From: Spongiibacter marinus
GTDB taxonomy: Bacteria; Pseudomonadota; Gammaproteobacteria; Pseudomonadales; Spongiibacteraceae
Assembly: GCF_016906995.1 (NCBI RefSeq)
Contig: NZ_JAFBBD010000001.1
Location: 372,001 to 436,000 of the forward strand
Reading direction: 5' to 3'
DNA length: 64,000 bases
Part shown: positions 51,443 through 63,474 of the stretch, in pieces
Layout: each line of letters opens with the position of its first letter
Numbering within the stretch: the first letter of the stretch is position 1
The notes under the pieces: generated by a model
Told to the model about the DNA's origin: nothing
Databases searched by the model: none
Seen by the model: only the letters and a program-made list of their open reading frames with translations
Made by a program: the position numbers and the translations under genes

Positions 51443-52327
51443 TTGAAAAAACTGCTTAAAGGACTTCAATACGCGCTCTTACTGCTCCTGGCAGTGGCGG
51501 CGTATGGTAGTGATAAACCCTCTTTAAAGGTCGACCTAGTGCTCCCTGTGGATAACGTTTCCCTGCGGCAACTTGCCAGTGAAATTGCCAGCCCGAGCGA
51601 CTACCAATTACAGGTCTACATCAACGAACTCCCAGACCCAACGCAGGCCGGAGATGTGCTGTTGCTTGTCTCCGACGGCCTGCTGCCAATGATCAACAGC
51701 GCTCACTACCCGGCCAAACTGGCGCTGTATGCAAACAGTGTGCGCTTTAGCCCCTATCGCGCTGAGAATGCCAGCGCCGTTTACTCAGACCAACCTATCG
51801 CACGACAAATAAAGTTGATCGACGCAATACTCAAGGGCAAACCGGCGCGCATTGCCATGGCCTGGGAAAGCCCCAGTTACCATCAACAACTCCACCAGCT
51901 CACCGACCAATATCCTCAGTACCAATTTAATAGCGAACAAATACCGGCCGACGGATCCGCCTCGCAGCGCAAGCTAAACCGCTTAATCCAGCGCAGCGAT
52001 GTGCTGCTGGCAACACCCGAGCAAAATCTCTACAACGCCGCCACCATCCGCGGCGTACTGCTGGCAACCTACCGCCACCAGAACTTTCTTATTGGCCCCA
52101 ACGCCGGTTTTGTCAGCGCGGGAGCGCTGGCGTCTGTCGTATCAAAGCCCAGCGACTACGCCGCTGAAGCAAAGGCAATGATCAACCATTACCGCGATCA
52201 CGGCCGTCTGCCCATGGCGCGCTATCCACAGCGCTACAGTATTACCATCAACCGCAACGTCGCTGATTCTCTGGGCCTGGTTATCGACGATGAGCAAAGC
52301 CTACTCAACACCTTGAGGGGGCAGTAA
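51443..52327 (+). CDS. Orphan ABC-type substrate-binding protein
   Basis: 294 aa from a TTG at 51443, which follows AGGAAGGA at good spacing; a longer GTG start at 51413 is possible but adds ten residues before the signal. The signal peptide is MKKLLKGLQYALLLLLAVAA. The mature part resembles the ABC_sub_bind family (two-lobe periplasmic binding proteins). No ABC permease or ATPase gene is adjacent. Placed between a TonB-dependent receptor and a membrane kinase whose gene starts directly after its stop, it may present ligand to the kinase rather than to a transporter. Confidence 0.78.
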   Translation: MKKLLKGLQYALLLLLAVAAYGSDKPSLKVDLVLPVDNVSLRQLASEIASPSDYQLQVYINELPDPTQAGDVLLLVSDGLLPMINSAHYPAKLALYANSVRFSPYRAENASAVYSDQPIARQIKLIDAILKGKPARIAMAWESPSYHQQLHQLTDQYPQYQFNSEQIPADGSASQRKLNRLIQRSDVLLATPEQNLYNAATIRGVLLATYRHQNFLIGPNAGFVSAGALASVVSKPSDYAAEAKAMINHYRDHGRLPMARYPQRYSITINRNVADSLGLVIDDEQSLLNTLRGQ

Positions 52328-54190
52328 ATGCGCGCGCGAAGAAGCCTCTTTCAACAAATTTTAATTGCCAGCCTGGCTCCGATGCTGGTGTTGTTTATTG
52401 CCCTGTTTTCCTACTCACTTGCCGCACGACTCAGCGATGCTCAACGCTATCAGATCGATCTGGGTGAACGCATTGCGGAAAACGTCGCGGCCTTGATTGA
52501 GCTACCGCTGATTAGCGGTAACGACCAACAACTCAATGACATTCTCAAGTCGGCGCTGCAGGGCGATATCATCGCCTTACGCGTGTATCGCTTTGGCGAT
52601 AGCAAACCCATTAGCGTCAGCCGAAACACCGCTAACGGGCCTGGTAACACCATAAGTATCCTGCTGGAACAGCGCAGCATCGCGCTAACTGACGCCATCA
52701 CCGGTGAACAGCTGCCGCCCATCAACAATATTCTCGGACGACTGGAGCTGGATATCTCCAATGCCGGGCTCAACGCATTGCAGAGCAGCATAATCGCCGT
52801 GTCCATCAGTATTGCATTGCTGGCAATTCTTCTTGGCGCCGCCTTTGCCCTTCGCGTCAGCCGCCGTTTGTCGCAACCGCTCAGCGAAATCCAGCACGTC
52901 ACGCAAGAGATCGCCAGCGGCAAGCACGGCAGCCGTATCCAACACTTAGAGCGTGGTGAACTCGGCGAACTGCAGCGCCACATCAACGACATGGCCGACG
53001 CCATCGAAGCCCAGCAGCGCGAACTCAGCGACTATGTCGAAGAGCTAAAACTCGCCAAAGGCAAAGCAGAAGAGGCCAGCATGGCCAAGAGCTTGTTCCT
53101 GGCCACCATGACCCACGAACTCAGAACGCCCATGAATGGCGCACTGGGCATGCTGCAGCTGTTGGCCAAGAGCGAACTGAATGAATCCCAACGCCACTAC
53201 CTGGATATTGCCAAAAGCTCCAGCGAGCATTTACTCCACATCGTTAACGATATCCTCGACTACTCGCGCATCGAAAAAGGCGATATGGAGCTCGAAGAGC
53301 GCTTCTTCACACCCCAGTCTCTGCTGGGTGAAATCCTTCAACCCATGCAGCTGGATGCGCAAAGTAAAGGCATCGTTTTCAATACTCAGATCGACCCCGT
53401 TCTGCGCCGTATCGAAATACGTGGCGATGAAACCCGACTGCGACAGATCGTTATCAACCTCGCGGCCAATGCGGTCAAATTCACCCATCAGGGCAAGGTC
53501 GATGTCAGTCTGGAGCAACAGCCTGTCGATGCAGAAACCCTGCAATTAACACTGCGCGTTAGCGACACCGGCATCGGCATTACCCCAGAACAACAAGCCC
53601 ACATATTTGAGAGCTTCCACCAGGCCGATAACTCTACGGTTCGCCGCTATGGTGGCTCAGGGCTGGGTCTGGCCATCGTCAAGCGACTGAGCGAGCTGAT
53701 GAAGGCCGACATCCAGCTGAGCAGCCAGCCCGGTGAGGGTTCCTGTTTCACCGTGGTGTGGCGTACGCACTACCGCAAGCTCGCTGCACAAGCGCAGGAA
53801 AACACGGTGGATGACGAACAGTGTTTCTCTGGGCTCACCGCAATGGTGGTTGAAGACAACCCCGTCAATCAGCTGTTGGTCGCTCGCAGTCTCGAAGGTT
53901 GGGGGGCAGACGTCATTACGGCTAACAATGGCGCCGAAGCGATTAGTCAACTGGAGCAACACCACGCCGATGTGATCTTAATGGATCTGCAAATGCCGAT
54001 AATGGACGGTTTTGAAGCAACGCTGCAGCTCCGCAGGCGCTTGCACCAACACATCCCTGTGATCGCCCTAACGGCTAACACTGATCCAGAAACCCAACGT
54101 CGCTGCTTAAATGCAGGTATGAACGCCTTCCTCTCCAAACCGGTATCGCTAGAGCAATTGCGCAATAGCATTGCTGAACAGCTGCCCTAA
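52328..54190 (+). CDS. Membrane hybrid sensor histidine kinase/response regulator
   Basis: 620 aa. TM1 (about 10-33), periplasmic sensor region (about 34-150), TM2 (about 152-176), HAMP (about 177-230), coiled coil, HisKA with phospho-acceptor H263 ([11 protein letters not shown]), HATPase_c with [11 protein letters not shown] and DTGIGI, then a C-terminal REC domain with acceptor D553 ([11 protein letters not shown]) and K in LSKPVS. No Hpt domain and no DNA-binding output, so a separate phosphotransfer protein and regulator are needed. Start codon directly follows the stop of the binding-protein gene. Confidence 0.93.
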   Translation: MRARRSLFQQILIASLAPMLVLFIALFSYSLAARLSDAQRYQIDLGERIAENVAALIELPLISGNDQQLNDILKSALQGDIIALRVYRFGDSKPISVSRNTANGPGNTISILLEQRSIALTDAITGEQLPPINNILGRLELDISNAGLNALQSSIIAVSISIALLAILLGAAFALRVSRRLSQPLSEIQHVTQEIASGKHGSRIQHLERGELGELQRHINDMADAIEAQQRELSDYVEELKLAKGKAEEASMAKSLFLATMTHELRTPMNGALGMLQLLAKSELNESQRHYLDIAKSSSEHLLHIVNDILDYSRIEKGDMELEERFFTPQSLLGEILQPMQLDAQSKGIVFNTQIDPVLRRIEIRGDETRLRQIVINLAANAVKFTHQGKVDVSLEQQPVDAETLQLTLRVSDTGIGITPEQQAHIFESFHQADNSTVRRYGGSGLGLAIVKRLSELMKADIQLSSQPGEGSCFTVVWRTHYRKLAAQAQENTVDDEQCFSGLTAMVVEDNPVNQLLVARSLEGWGADVITANNGAEAISQLEQHHADVILMDLQMPIMDGFEATLQLRRRLHQHIPVIALTANTDPETQRRCLNAGMNAFLSKPVSLEQLRNSIAEQLP

Positions 54191-54606
54191 GCCCTTTTTT
54201 CTACTATTTATCCCAAGGATAAGATCGGGATAGCCGCGTCTGAGCCTGTGAAAAACCCGTCGATAAGGCGGCACTTACTCACAAGCCTCCAACGCGCGCC
54301 GATTTATCCACATTTCATCCCCAAACCGCTCACACCAAGATGACAGGATATCTGTGGATAAAAACGGTAGTTATAAATAAATAAAAACATTTAAATACAA
54401 TGACTTAGACAACTTACTCACAGAAAAGCGGTTCCTTAACATCAGTATCAAGAATAAAAAAACATAAAACTATCAACATATATATTCATAAAATCTTATT
54501 CTTTAAACACAAAAAAAGAATTGATTAAAAATTCACCAATTCATTGCAGCGCATCCAGAACCCCGTATAATTTCGCCCCCAGTAAAATTACTCATTCAGG
54601 TGTTTT
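54191..54606. other. AT-rich intergenic region with DnaA boxes upstream of mnmG (second origin-like site)
   Basis: 416-bp gap. Perfect DnaA boxes at 54304-54312 (TTATCCACA, plus) and 54353-54361 (TGTGGATAA, minus strand box). Two weaker TTACTCACA copies lie near 54275 and 54414. A 15-bp palindrome TTATCC-CAA-GGATAA is at 54208-54222. The stretch 54361-54540 is about 22 percent G+C by hand count, lower than the dnaA-rpmH gap. The position next to mnmG is where E. coli oriC lies. Origin activity is inferred. Confidence 0.6.
54544..54571 (+). promoter_or_regulatory. Sigma70-type promoter for mnmG
   Basis: TTGCAG (54544-54549) and a perfect TATAAT (54566-54571) with a 16-nt spacer, about 35 nt upstream of the mnmG GTG start. 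It sits at the right edge of the AT-rich DnaA-box region. Confidence 0.7.
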
Positions 54607-56496
54607 GTGGACTATCCGCAGCGATTCGATGTCATTGTTATCGGTGGTGGCCATGCCGGTACTGAAGCCGCCTTGGCTGCTGCCCGTATGGGTAGCCAAA
54701 CCCTTTTGCTTACCCACAACATCGAGACGCTGGGGCAAATGTCCTGCAATCCCGCCATTGGTGGCATTGGTAAGAGCCACCTTGTCAAAGAAGTGGATGC
54801 ACTCGGCGGCGCGATGGGCCTTGCAACAGATCGCGGTGGCATCCAATTTCGAGTGCTTAACGCCCGTAAAGGGCCCGCGGTGCGGGCAACCCGCGCACAA
54901 GCTGACCGCGTGCTCTACAAAGCCGCCATACGAGAAATACTGGAAAACCAGGCAAACCTCGCCATTTTTCAGCAGGCCGTAGACGACCTGATCGTCGAAG
55001 GCGACTGTGTTCGCGGCGTGGTGACAAATATCGGCCTGAAATTCTATGCCAGCAGCGTTGTCCTGACGGCAGGCACCTTCCTCGGCGGAAAAATCCACAT
55101 CGGTCTGGATAACCACAGCGGTGGTCGCGCCGGCGACCAACCCTCCATTGCACTTGCGCACCGCCTTCGCGAACTGCCTTTCCGGGTAGATCGCCTTAAA
55201 ACCGGCACGCCGCCACGCATTGACGCAAAAACCGTCAACTTTGCTGGCCTGGAGCAACAGTGGGGCGATGAACCCCGTCCGGTAATGTCGTACCTGGGTG
55301 ACCGAAGCATGCACCCCGAGCAAGTCTGCTGCTGGATTACCCACACCAACGAGCACAGCCATGAGATTATTCGCAGTGGTTTAGACCGCTCGCCCATGTA
55401 CACCGGCGTAATCGAGGGAATCGGCCCCCGCTACTGCCCGTCGATCGAAGACAAAGTCCATCGCTTTGCCGATAAAAACTCTCACCAGGTGTTCATCGAG
55501 CCCGAGGGCCTGAAAACACACGAGCTTTACCCCAATGGCATTTCCACCAGTCTGCCGTTTGATATTCAATTGGCGTTGGTTCGCTCGATCAAGGGCTTTG
55601 AAAACGCCAATATGACGCGCCCCGGCTACGCCATTGAGTACGACTTCTTCGAGCCGCGTGACCTGAAAAACTCGCTGGAAACCAAATTCATTGCCGGTTT
55701 ATTTTTTGCGGGTCAGATCAACGGCACCACCGGTTACGAAGAAGCCGCTGCCCAGGGCCTATTGGCCGGTGCCAACGCCGCCTTGCTGGCGCAGGGCAAA
55801 GAGTCGTGGTGTCCGCGTCGCGACGAAGCCTACATCGGTGTGCTGGTTGACGACCTGATTACCATGGGCACCAAAGAGCCCTATCGCATGTTTACCTCAC
55901 GTGCGGAATATCGCCTGCTGCTGCGCGAAGACAATGCCGACCAACGGCTCACCGAAAAGGGCCGTGAACTGGGCTTGGTCGACGATGCGCGCTGGGCCGC
56001 GTTCTGCGAAAAGCGCGAAGCCATTGAGCGCCAGCGCCAGCGTATGGCCAGCACGTGGATTCAACCGAATACCCCGCAAGCCGAGCAATTGGCGGCCAAG
56101 TTCAGCAAACCGATCAGTCACGAATACAACCTGCTCGACCTGCTAAAACGCCCGGAGCTTGGCTATGCCGACTTGGCGGACATGGTGCAAGACGGCGAAG
56201 CAGTGGTGGACGATGTCGCCGAGCAAATTGAAATTGGCGTGAAATACGCGGGCTACATCGAGCGCCAGAAAGACGAAATCGAGCGCCTGCGTCGCCATGA
56301 AGAAACGCCGTTGCCACTGGACTTTGACTACAGCGTGATCGAAGGTCTGAGCAACGAGATCAAACAAAAACTGGGCGACGCGCGACCGCAAACCCTCGCT
56401 CAAGCCTCGCGGATTCCCGGCGTGACCCCGGCCGCGGTATCGCTGTTACTGATTACGCTGAAAAAGCGCGGTCTGCTGGAAAGGAAGTCCGCCTGA
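54607..56496 (+). CDS. mnmG: tRNA uridine-5-carboxymethylaminomethyl enzyme MnmG (GidA)
   Basis: 629 aa from a GTG start. FAD-binding [17 protein letters not shown] near residue 14, the conserved [11 protein letters not shown] motif and the [19 protein letters not shown] segment are present, and the C-terminal helical MnmE-contact domain is complete. With MnmE it installs cmnm5 on U34 of tRNA. Preceded by a good promoter and an AT-rich, DnaA-box region; followed by rsmG after 1 nt. Confidence 0.97.
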   Translation: MDYPQRFDVIVIGGGHAGTEAALAAARMGSQTLLLTHNIETLGQMSCNPAIGGIGKSHLVKEVDALGGAMGLATDRGGIQFRVLNARKGPAVRATRAQADRVLYKAAIREILENQANLAIFQQAVDDLIVEGDCVRGVVTNIGLKFYASSVVLTAGTFLGGKIHIGLDNHSGGRAGDQPSIALAHRLRELPFRVDRLKTGTPPRIDAKTVNFAGLEQQWGDEPRPVMSYLGDRSMHPEQVCCWITHTNEHSHEIIRSGLDRSPMYTGVIEGIGPRYCPSIEDKVHRFADKNSHQVFIEPEGLKTHELYPNGISTSLPFDIQLALVRSIKGFENANMTRPGYAIEYDFFEPRDLKNSLETKFIAGLFFAGQINGTTGYEEAAAQGLLAGANAALLAQGKESWCPRRDEAYIGVLVDDLITMGTKEPYRMFTSRAEYRLLLREDNADQRLTEKGRELGLVDDARWAAFCEKREAIERQRQRMASTWIQPNTPQAEQLAAKFSKPISHEYNLLDLLKRPELGYADLADMVQDGEAVVDDVAEQIEIGVKYAGYIERQKDEIERLRRHEETPLPLDFDYSVIEGLSNEIKQKLGDARPQTLAQASRIPGVTPAAVSLLLITLKKRGLLERKSA

Positions 56497-56497
56497 G

Positions 56498-57154
56498 GTG
56501 AATGACGAACGCCAATTCCTAACGCGGGGTGTCCAAAAACTTGGGCTCTCGATTACCGACGCCAATATCGACGCACTGCTCAACTACCTCGCCTTGCTGG
56601 TGAAGTGGAACCGCGCCTACAACCTCACGGCGGTGCGCGACCCCATGCAAATGGTCAGCCGCCACTTGCTGGATAGCCTGAGTGTTGCCAATCTGGTCGA
56701 TGGCCAGCGCATTCTCGATGTGGGCACCGGCCCCGGGCTGCCGGGCATTCCGCTGGCAATACTGTTCCCCGAGCGCCAGTTTGAGCTGCTCGACAGCAAC
56801 GGCAAGAAAACGCGGTTTTTGATCGAGGCCAAATTGCAACTCGGCCTCGACAATGTGCAGGTGCACTGTTGCCGCGTAGAATCCCTGCGCGACGAACAGG
56901 GATTTGACGGCATTACCTCGCGGGCATTTGCCTCGCTCGCCGACATGGCTGGCGGTTGTGAGCACTTACTCGCCCCGCAGGGAAAACTCTATGCCATGAA
57001 GGGGCAATACCCCGAGCAAGAGTTGAGTCAGTTGCCAAAACACTTTATCGTCGAAGCCTGTCATACTCTTTCCGTTCCCGGTGTCGACGAGGCCCGCCAC
57101 TTGATGGTGATCGCCTCTCAGCACAGCGGTGAACATTCTGCGAGCGATCAATAG
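56498..57154 (+). CDS. rsmG: 16S rRNA m7G527 methyltransferase RsmG (GidB)
   Basis: 218 aa from a GTG that follows the mnmG stop by 1 nt. SAM-binding motif ILDVGTGPGLPGIPLAI is central, and HLLDSLSV and TSRAFASLADM are family motifs. Methylates G527 of 16S rRNA. Part of the mnmG-rsmG-parA-parB series conserved near bacterial origins. Confidence 0.96.
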   Translation: MNDERQFLTRGVQKLGLSITDANIDALLNYLALLVKWNRAYNLTAVRDPMQMVSRHLLDSLSVANLVDGQRILDVGTGPGLPGIPLAILFPERQFELLDSNGKKTRFLIEAKLQLGLDNVQVHCCRVESLRDEQGFDGITSRAFASLADMAGGCEHLLAPQGKLYAMKGQYPEQELSQLPKHFIVEACHTLSVPGVDEARHLMVIASQHSGEHSASDQ

Positions 57155-57164
57155 GGACCGGGCC

Positions 57165-57989
57165 GTGGCCACCATATTCGCGATCACCAACCAGAAAGGC
57201 GGCGTGGGGAAAACCACCACCAGTGTTAACCTGGCTGCGTCTCTGGCGGCGACAAAACGCCGCGTGCTGCTTATCGACCTCGACCCGCAAGGCAATGCCA
57301 CCATGGGTTGCGGGGTGGATAAAAACGCGGCGGAGCACACGGTGTACGACGTATTGGTCGCCCAGCGCGCCATTGCAGATACCCGCACCGTGGCACCCGA
57401 GAGCGGCTTTGATGTACTGCCCGCTAACCAGGATCTCACCGCGGCAGAGGTTGAGCTGATCAATGAGATCGGTCGCGAATTCCGCTTGCGTGAAGCGCTT
57501 GGCGATATCGCTGACGACTACGACTACGTGCTGATCGACTGCCCGCCGTCGCTCAATATGCTTACCGTTAACGCACTGGCGGCTGCCGATGGCGTGATCA
57601 TTCCCATGCAGTGTGAATACTATGCCCTTGAGGGCTTGAGTGCGCTGCTCAATACCATCAGCCGCGTGACTCAGCTGATAAACCCGCAGCTGCGGATTGA
57701 GGGAATACTTCGCACCATGTTCGACGGCCGCAACAGCCTGACCAATCAGGTCACCGACGAACTGCGCCACCACTTTGGCGATAAACTCTACAGCACCGTC
57801 ATCCCGCGCAATGTGCGCCTGGCCGAGGCGCCCAGCCACGGCCTGCCGGTGCTGTACTACGACAAACAATCCAAAGGGGCTCTGGCCTACCTGGCCTTGG
57901 CCGGGGAAATTTTGCGTCGCGCAACATCCACTGAAGCGCCTGCCAAAGGCGGCCAGAACGAACAACAGGTTGAACACATCAATGGCTAA
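57165..57989 (+). CDS. parA: Chromosome partitioning ATPase ParA (Soj)
   Basis: 274 aa from the GTG at 57165, which fits the usual start (M)ATIFAITNQKGG; the longer frame from 57129 lies partly in rsmG. Deviant Walker A KGGVGKTT is near residue 11, with LLIDLDPQGNAT and VLIDCPPSLNML following. Non-specific DNA-binding ATPase that moves ParB-parS complexes. Overlaps the parB start by 8 nt. Two parS sites lie in recF in this window. Confidence 0.96.
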   Translation: MATIFAITNQKGGVGKTTTSVNLAASLAATKRRVLLIDLDPQGNATMGCGVDKNAAEHTVYDVLVAQRAIADTRTVAPESGFDVLPANQDLTAAEVELINEIGREFRLREALGDIADDYDYVLIDCPPSLNMLTVNALAAADGVIIPMQCEYYALEGLSALLNTISRVTQLINPQLRIEGILRTMFDGRNSLTNQVTDELRHHFGDKLYSTVIPRNVRLAEAPSHGLPVLYYDKQSKGALAYLALAGEILRRATSTEAPAKGGQNEQQVEHING

Positions 57990-58902
57990 GAAACGAGGTT
58001 TAGGACGAGGCCTGGACGCCCTGCTGGGCGCCTCCGCAGAACCGGTAGCGATCGCCGATACCGCGACAAGTGTGGAGCAAGCCAGCGAGACAACCTCAGC
58101 GGCAGTGAGCGACGCCGCCGTGGATGGCGAATTGAAAAACCTGCCCATCGAATACCTGCAACGCGGTAAATACCAACCGCGCCGCGAAATGCCCGCCGAA
58201 GGCCTGGAAGAACTGGCCGAGTCCATTCGCTCCCAGGGCATTATGCAGCCGATTGTTGTGCGCCCCATCGCCGACAATCGCTATGAAATTATCGCCGGTG
58301 AGCGCCGTTGGCGCGCCAGCCAATTGGCCGGTTTAGAGTCCGTACCCGCGCTGATTCGCGAAGTGCCCGACGAAGCCGCGGCGGCGATGGCACTGATCGA
58401 AAACCTGCAGCGTGAAGACCTCAACCCCATGGAAGAGGCCTTGGCGCTGGTTCGCCTGCAACAAGAATTTGAACTCACCCACGCTGAAATTGCCGGCCTG
58501 GTGGGCAAATCGCGCACCACCATCACCAACCTGCTGCGCCTCACCGGGCTGCGCGACGACGTGCAAACCCTGCTGGAAAATGGCGATATTGAAATGGGCC
58601 ACGGTCGCGCCCTGCTGGGCCTGCCCGCCGAGCAGCAGAGCAGCGCCGCTGCTACTGTCGTCAGCCGCGGTTTATCGGTGCGCCAGACCGAAGCCCTGGT
58701 GCGACGCTTGGTTGACGAGGCCAAAAGCCCCGCCAAATCCAGCACGCGCATCGACCCCGACATCAAACAATTACAAGACAGTCTGTCCGAAAAACTCGGC
58801 TCCCCTGTGCAAATTCAGCACGGCGCCAAAGGCCGCGGAAAACTCACCATAAAATACAGCAGCCTGGACGAATTGGACGGAATTCTAAGCCATATGAAAT
58901 AG
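57982..58902 (+). CDS. parB: Chromosome partitioning protein ParB (Spo0J)
   Basis: 306 aa from the ATG at 57982, inside the last codons of parA. N-terminal MAKKRGLGRGLDALLG (ParA-activating tail), ParB/sulfiredoxin-like CTPase domain with GERRWRASQLAG, an HTH domain (THAEIAGLVGKSRTTITNLL) that reads parS, and a C-terminal dimer domain. The next gap holds a short hairpin (58930-58947, GCTACC/GGTAGC) with no T tract. Confidence 0.97.
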   Translation: MAKKRGLGRGLDALLGASAEPVAIADTATSVEQASETTSAAVSDAAVDGELKNLPIEYLQRGKYQPRREMPAEGLEELAESIRSQGIMQPIVVRPIADNRYEIIAGERRWRASQLAGLESVPALIREVPDEAAAAMALIENLQREDLNPMEEALALVRLQQEFELTHAEIAGLVGKSRTTITNLLRLTGLRDDVQTLLENGDIEMGHGRALLGLPAEQQSSAAATVVSRGLSVRQTEALVRRLVDEAKSPAKSSTRIDPDIKQLQDSLSEKLGSPVQIQHGAKGRGKLTIKYSSLDELDGILSHMK

Positions 58903-59135
58903 CTTATTTGGTGGCAACAATGTAGCGGTGCTACCCCATCTGGTAGCCAGGTAAAATAACCCCGCGAATTGTGCTGCTAAATTCCTGATATTGTTAACGA
59001 ATTGCGAATTGTGCTTATTGCAGACTTTGGTCGCATAAATGGTAAATCGGTTGATCCTTAGCCAATGACCACCTATAATTCGCCCCGCTTTTTGGACAAG
59101 CGAAAAATGCGTTGCAGCGGCAGGTAAACAGGGCA

Positions 59136-59546
59136 ATGACAGCAACACAGCGGCAGCAGAAAACTGCGCTAGCCACCGTCAAACCCCCACTGCTAAAAAT
59201 TTATGGCCTGCAATGCATCGTGCTGCTTGTCGCAAGCGGGTTTACATATTCAATTAACGGGGTGGTAGCAAAATCCCTGTTAATCGGTGGGCTGATTTCC
59301 GTTTTACCCAATGCCTATTTTGCGCGCCAGGTTTTTAAGTACGCCGGCGCGGCATACGCGCGCGAGGTAAATCAATCATTCTACCGGGCAGAAGCGGGCA
59401 AATTTATTGCGACGGTTGGGCTGTTTGCCGCCACGTTCGCAATGGTCAGACCCCTCTCTGCCGTCGCCGTATTTTCGGCATACCTGGTGGGTATGCTTTT
59501 AAACACCTTGCTGGTGGCCGTGTTGAGAAACCCCGGCGCAAGGTAA
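59136..59546 (+). CDS. atpI: ATP synthase subunit I (AtpI)
   Basis: 136 aa from the ATG at 59136; the frame reaches a TTG at 59112. Four membrane helices are predicted (about 24-40, 43-60, 88-106, 109-128). AtpI is a non-essential Fo accessory protein that helps assemble the c-ring. It lies after a 233-bp gap from parB, where the atp promoter should be, and 35 nt before atpB. Divergent family, so the call rests on topology and position. Confidence 0.88.
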   Translation: MTATQRQQKTALATVKPPLLKIYGLQCIVLLVASGFTYSINGVVAKSLLIGGLISVLPNAYFARQVFKYAGAAYAREVNQSFYRAEAGKFIATVGLFAATFAMVRPLSAVAVFSAYLVGMLLNTLLVAVLRNPGAR

Positions 59547-59578
59547 AACACAGTTTCTAAGTTTTGCAATGAGAGTGA

Positions 59579-60520
<942 letters not shown>

Positions 60521-60542
60521 GGTATTTGCTTTAACTAACTAA

Positions 60543-60815
<273 letters not shown>

Positions 60816-60871
60816 TTGCACGCATTCGGAATACGACACGTTCAGCAACTTGATATAGCAGAGGTATCGGC

Positions 60872-61342
60872 GTGAATATTAATCTCACACTGATTGGACA
60901 ATCGATCACCTTCCTGTTCTTCGTATGGTTCTGCCACGCATTTGTGTGGGGATACATTCGCAAGGCAATGGAAGAGCGTGAAAAGCAGATTGCTGACGGT
61001 CTTGATGCCGCAGACCGCGCGGGTCGCGATCTTGAGCTTGCTCAGGAAAAAGCTGCCAAGCAGCTTCGCGAAGCCAAAGCGGAAGCGGCTTCCATCATTG
61101 ATGCTGCCAACAAGCGCGCCAATCAAATTATTGATGAAGCGAAAGAGTCTGCACGTACTGAAGGCGATCGCCTGAAAGCAGCAGCCCAAGCCGAAGTAGA
61201 GCAGGAAATGAACCGTGCGAAAGAAGCACTGCGTTCACAGGTGGCTAAACTGGCATTGGCAGGTGCTGAAAAAGTACTGGAAGCGTCTATCGATGAGTCT
61301 GTTCATAAAGACATGGTCGACAAGCTGGCCGCAGGCCTGTAA
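60872..61342 (+). CDS. atpF: ATP synthase Fo subunit b
   Basis: 156 aa from a GTG start. One N-terminal membrane helix (about 5-27) then a long charged coiled coil forming the peripheral stalk. Typical E. coli-like length. Lies between atpE and atpH; 11 nt to atpH. Confidence 0.96.
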   Translation: MNINLTLIGQSITFLFFVWFCHAFVWGYIRKAMEEREKQIADGLDAADRAGRDLELAQEKAAKQLREAKAEAASIIDAANKRANQIIDEAKESARTEGDRLKAAAQAEVEQEMNRAKEALRSQVAKLALAGAEKVLEASIDESVHKDMVDKLAAGL

Positions 61343-61353
61343 GCGAGGTTGAC

Positions 61354-61890
61354 ATGGCTGAATTGAGCACAATGGCTAGACCCTACGCCAAGGCGGCTTT
61401 CGAGCACGCCCTGGCTTCTTCGGCATTAGGTGAGTGGTCACAAATGCTGGCAACGGCAGCCGCTGTCGCCAGCCAGGAAGCGGTAGCCAAGCTGCTGTCT
61501 TCTCCGGCCATCACCAGCGAGCAGCAAGCGCAGAAATTTATCGACGTCTGCGGCGATGCACTCAATGCCGGCGGTGAAAATTTCATCAGGATTCTCGCAG
61601 AAAACAAGCGCTTGGCATTACTGCCGTTAATCAGCGAATTGTTTGACGCGCACAAAGCCGTCCAGGAGAAATCCGTGGACGTCGAGCTGACGACAGCCTT
61701 CGCGCTGGACTCAGAATCCGAGCAACGTCTTGCCGACGTTTTGAGCAAAAAACTGCAACGCCAGGTGAAGGTAAGCAGCCACGAAGATCGCAGCCTGTTG
61801 GGCGGCGTTGTGGTTCGCACCGGCGACCTGGTTATAGATGGCTCGGTGCGCGGTCGCTTAGCGAAACTCGCTGAAGCAGTAAATTCCTGA
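61354..61890 (+). CDS. atpH: ATP synthase F1 subunit delta
   Basis: 178 aa. An N-terminal six-helix bundle (begins [20 protein letters not shown]) binds the top of F1; the C-terminal part ([20 protein letters not shown]) contacts subunit b. Length is standard. Thirty-two nt before atpA. Confidence 0.97.
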   Translation: MAELSTMARPYAKAAFEHALASSALGEWSQMLATAAAVASQEAVAKLLSSPAITSEQQAQKFIDVCGDALNAGGENFIRILAENKRLALLPLISELFDAHKAVQEKSVDVELTTAFALDSESEQRLADVLSKKLQRQVKVSSHEDRSLLGGVVVRTGDLVIDGSVRGRLAKLAEAVNS

Positions 61891-61922
61891 GCGTTTTAGA
61901 GAATAGGATTGAGGAACAGAGC

Positions 61923-63467
61923 ATGCAGCAACTGAACCCCTCCGAGATTAGCGATATTATCAAGCAGCGCATCGAAAAATTAGATGTGACCGCTGAAGCC
62001 CAAAACGAGGGCACTATCGTCTCGGTATCAGACGGTATCGTACGTATCCACGGCCTGACCGATGTGATGTACGGTGAAATGATCGAATTCGAAGGTGGCC
62101 ATTTCGGTATGGCACTTAACCTCGAGCGCGATTCAGTCGGCGCGGTAGTCCTGGGTGACTACTTTGACATCGCCGAAGGCCAAACTTGTAAATGTACCGG
62201 CCGTATCCTGGAAGTACCCGTAGGCCCCGAACTTCAGGGTCGCGTTATCGACGCACTGGGTAACCCCATCGACGGTAAAGGTCCCGTCGACGCCAAACTC
62301 ACCGACGCAGTTGAAAAAGTTGCTCCCGGTGTAATCTGGCGTAAGTCGGTTGACCAGCCCGTGCAAATCGGTCTGAAAGCCGTTGACTCCATGGTACCCA
62401 TCGGCCGTGGCCAGCGTGAGCTGATCATCGGTGACCGCCAGATCGGTAAAACAGCCATCGCTGTTGACGCCATCATCAACCAGAAAGACTCAGGCATTAA
62501 GTGTGTCTACGTCGCTGTTGGCCAGAAGGCCTCTTCTATTGCCGCCGTTGTGCGCAAACTGGAAGAACACGGCGCAATGGACCACACCGTTGTCGTAGCC
62601 GCGACCGCGTCTGATCCTGCTTCTATGCAGTTCATCGCACCGTTCACCGGCTGTACTATTGGCGAATACTACCGCGACCGCGGTGAAGACGCGCTGATCA
62701 TCTACGATGACCTGACCAAGCAAGCCTGGGCTTACCGCCAAATCTCGCTGCTGCTGCGTCGTCCGCCAGGCCGTGAAGCCTACCCCGGTGACGTATTCTA
62801 CCTCCACTCGCGTCTGTTGGAGCGTGCTGCACGAGTTTCTGAAGAGTACGTAGAAAAATTCACCAACGGTGAAGTAAAAGGCAAAACCGGTTCATTGACC
62901 GCACTGCCTGTTATCGAAACCCAGGCTGGTGACGTTTCTGCTTTCGTACCGACCAACGTAATCTCGATCACCGACGGTCAGATCTTCCTCGAAACCGACA
63001 TGTTCAACGCCGGTATTCGTCCGTCAATGAACGCCGGTATCTCGGTATCGCGTGTTGGTGGTGCAGCGCAGACAAAAGTAATCAAGAAACTGTCCGGTGG
63101 TATTCGTACCGCACTGGCTCAGTACCGCGAACTGGCGGCCTTCTCCCAGTTTGCTTCTGACCTCGACGACGCAACCAAAGCTCAGCTTGAGCAAGGTGAG
63201 CGCGTAACCGAGCTGATGAAGCAGAAGCAATACAGCCCAATGAGCATTGCCGACATGGCTCTGTCACTGTACTGCGCGAACGAAGGTCACCTGAAAGACG
63301 TTGATGTTAGCAAGGTACTGGACTTCGAAGCGGCGATCCTGGCTTACGCACACGCTGAATACGGCGACGTGATGAAGCAGATCAACGACACCGGCAACTG
63401 GAATGACGAGCTGGAAGGCAAGTTCAAAGAACTGGTCGAAAAGTTCAAGTCAACACAGACTTGGTAA
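61923..63467 (+). CDS. atpA: ATP synthase F1 subunit alpha
   Basis: 514 aa. Starts [20 protein letters not shown]; Walker [10 protein letters not shown] near residue 170, the [20 protein letters not shown] segment and the catalytic-interface arginine region ([17 protein letters not shown]) are intact. Regulatory nucleotide-binding subunit of F1. Followed by a hairpin and atpG. Confidence 0.98.
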   Translation: MQQLNPSEISDIIKQRIEKLDVTAEAQNEGTIVSVSDGIVRIHGLTDVMYGEMIEFEGGHFGMALNLERDSVGAVVLGDYFDIAEGQTCKCTGRILEVPVGPELQGRVIDALGNPIDGKGPVDAKLTDAVEKVAPGVIWRKSVDQPVQIGLKAVDSMVPIGRGQRELIIGDRQIGKTAIAVDAIINQKDSGIKCVYVAVGQKASSIAAVVRKLEEHGAMDHTVVVAATASDPASMQFIAPFTGCTIGEYYRDRGEDALIIYDDLTKQAWAYRQISLLLRRPPGREAYPGDVFYLHSRLLERAARVSEEYVEKFTNGEVKGKTGSLTALPVIETQAGDVSAFVPTNVISITDGQIFLETDMFNAGIRPSMNAGISVSRVGGAAQTKVIKKLSGGIRTALAQYRELAAFSQFASDLDDATKAQLEQGERVTELMKQKQYSPMSIADMALSLYCANEGHLKDVDVSKVLDFEAAILAYAHAEYGDVMKQINDTGNWNDELEGKFKELVEKFKSTQTW

Positions 63468-63474
63468 GACGGAT

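Noticed and set aside
58930-58947. GCTACC/GGTAGC hairpin after parB as a terminator
   Set aside because: Six-base stem without a following T tract.
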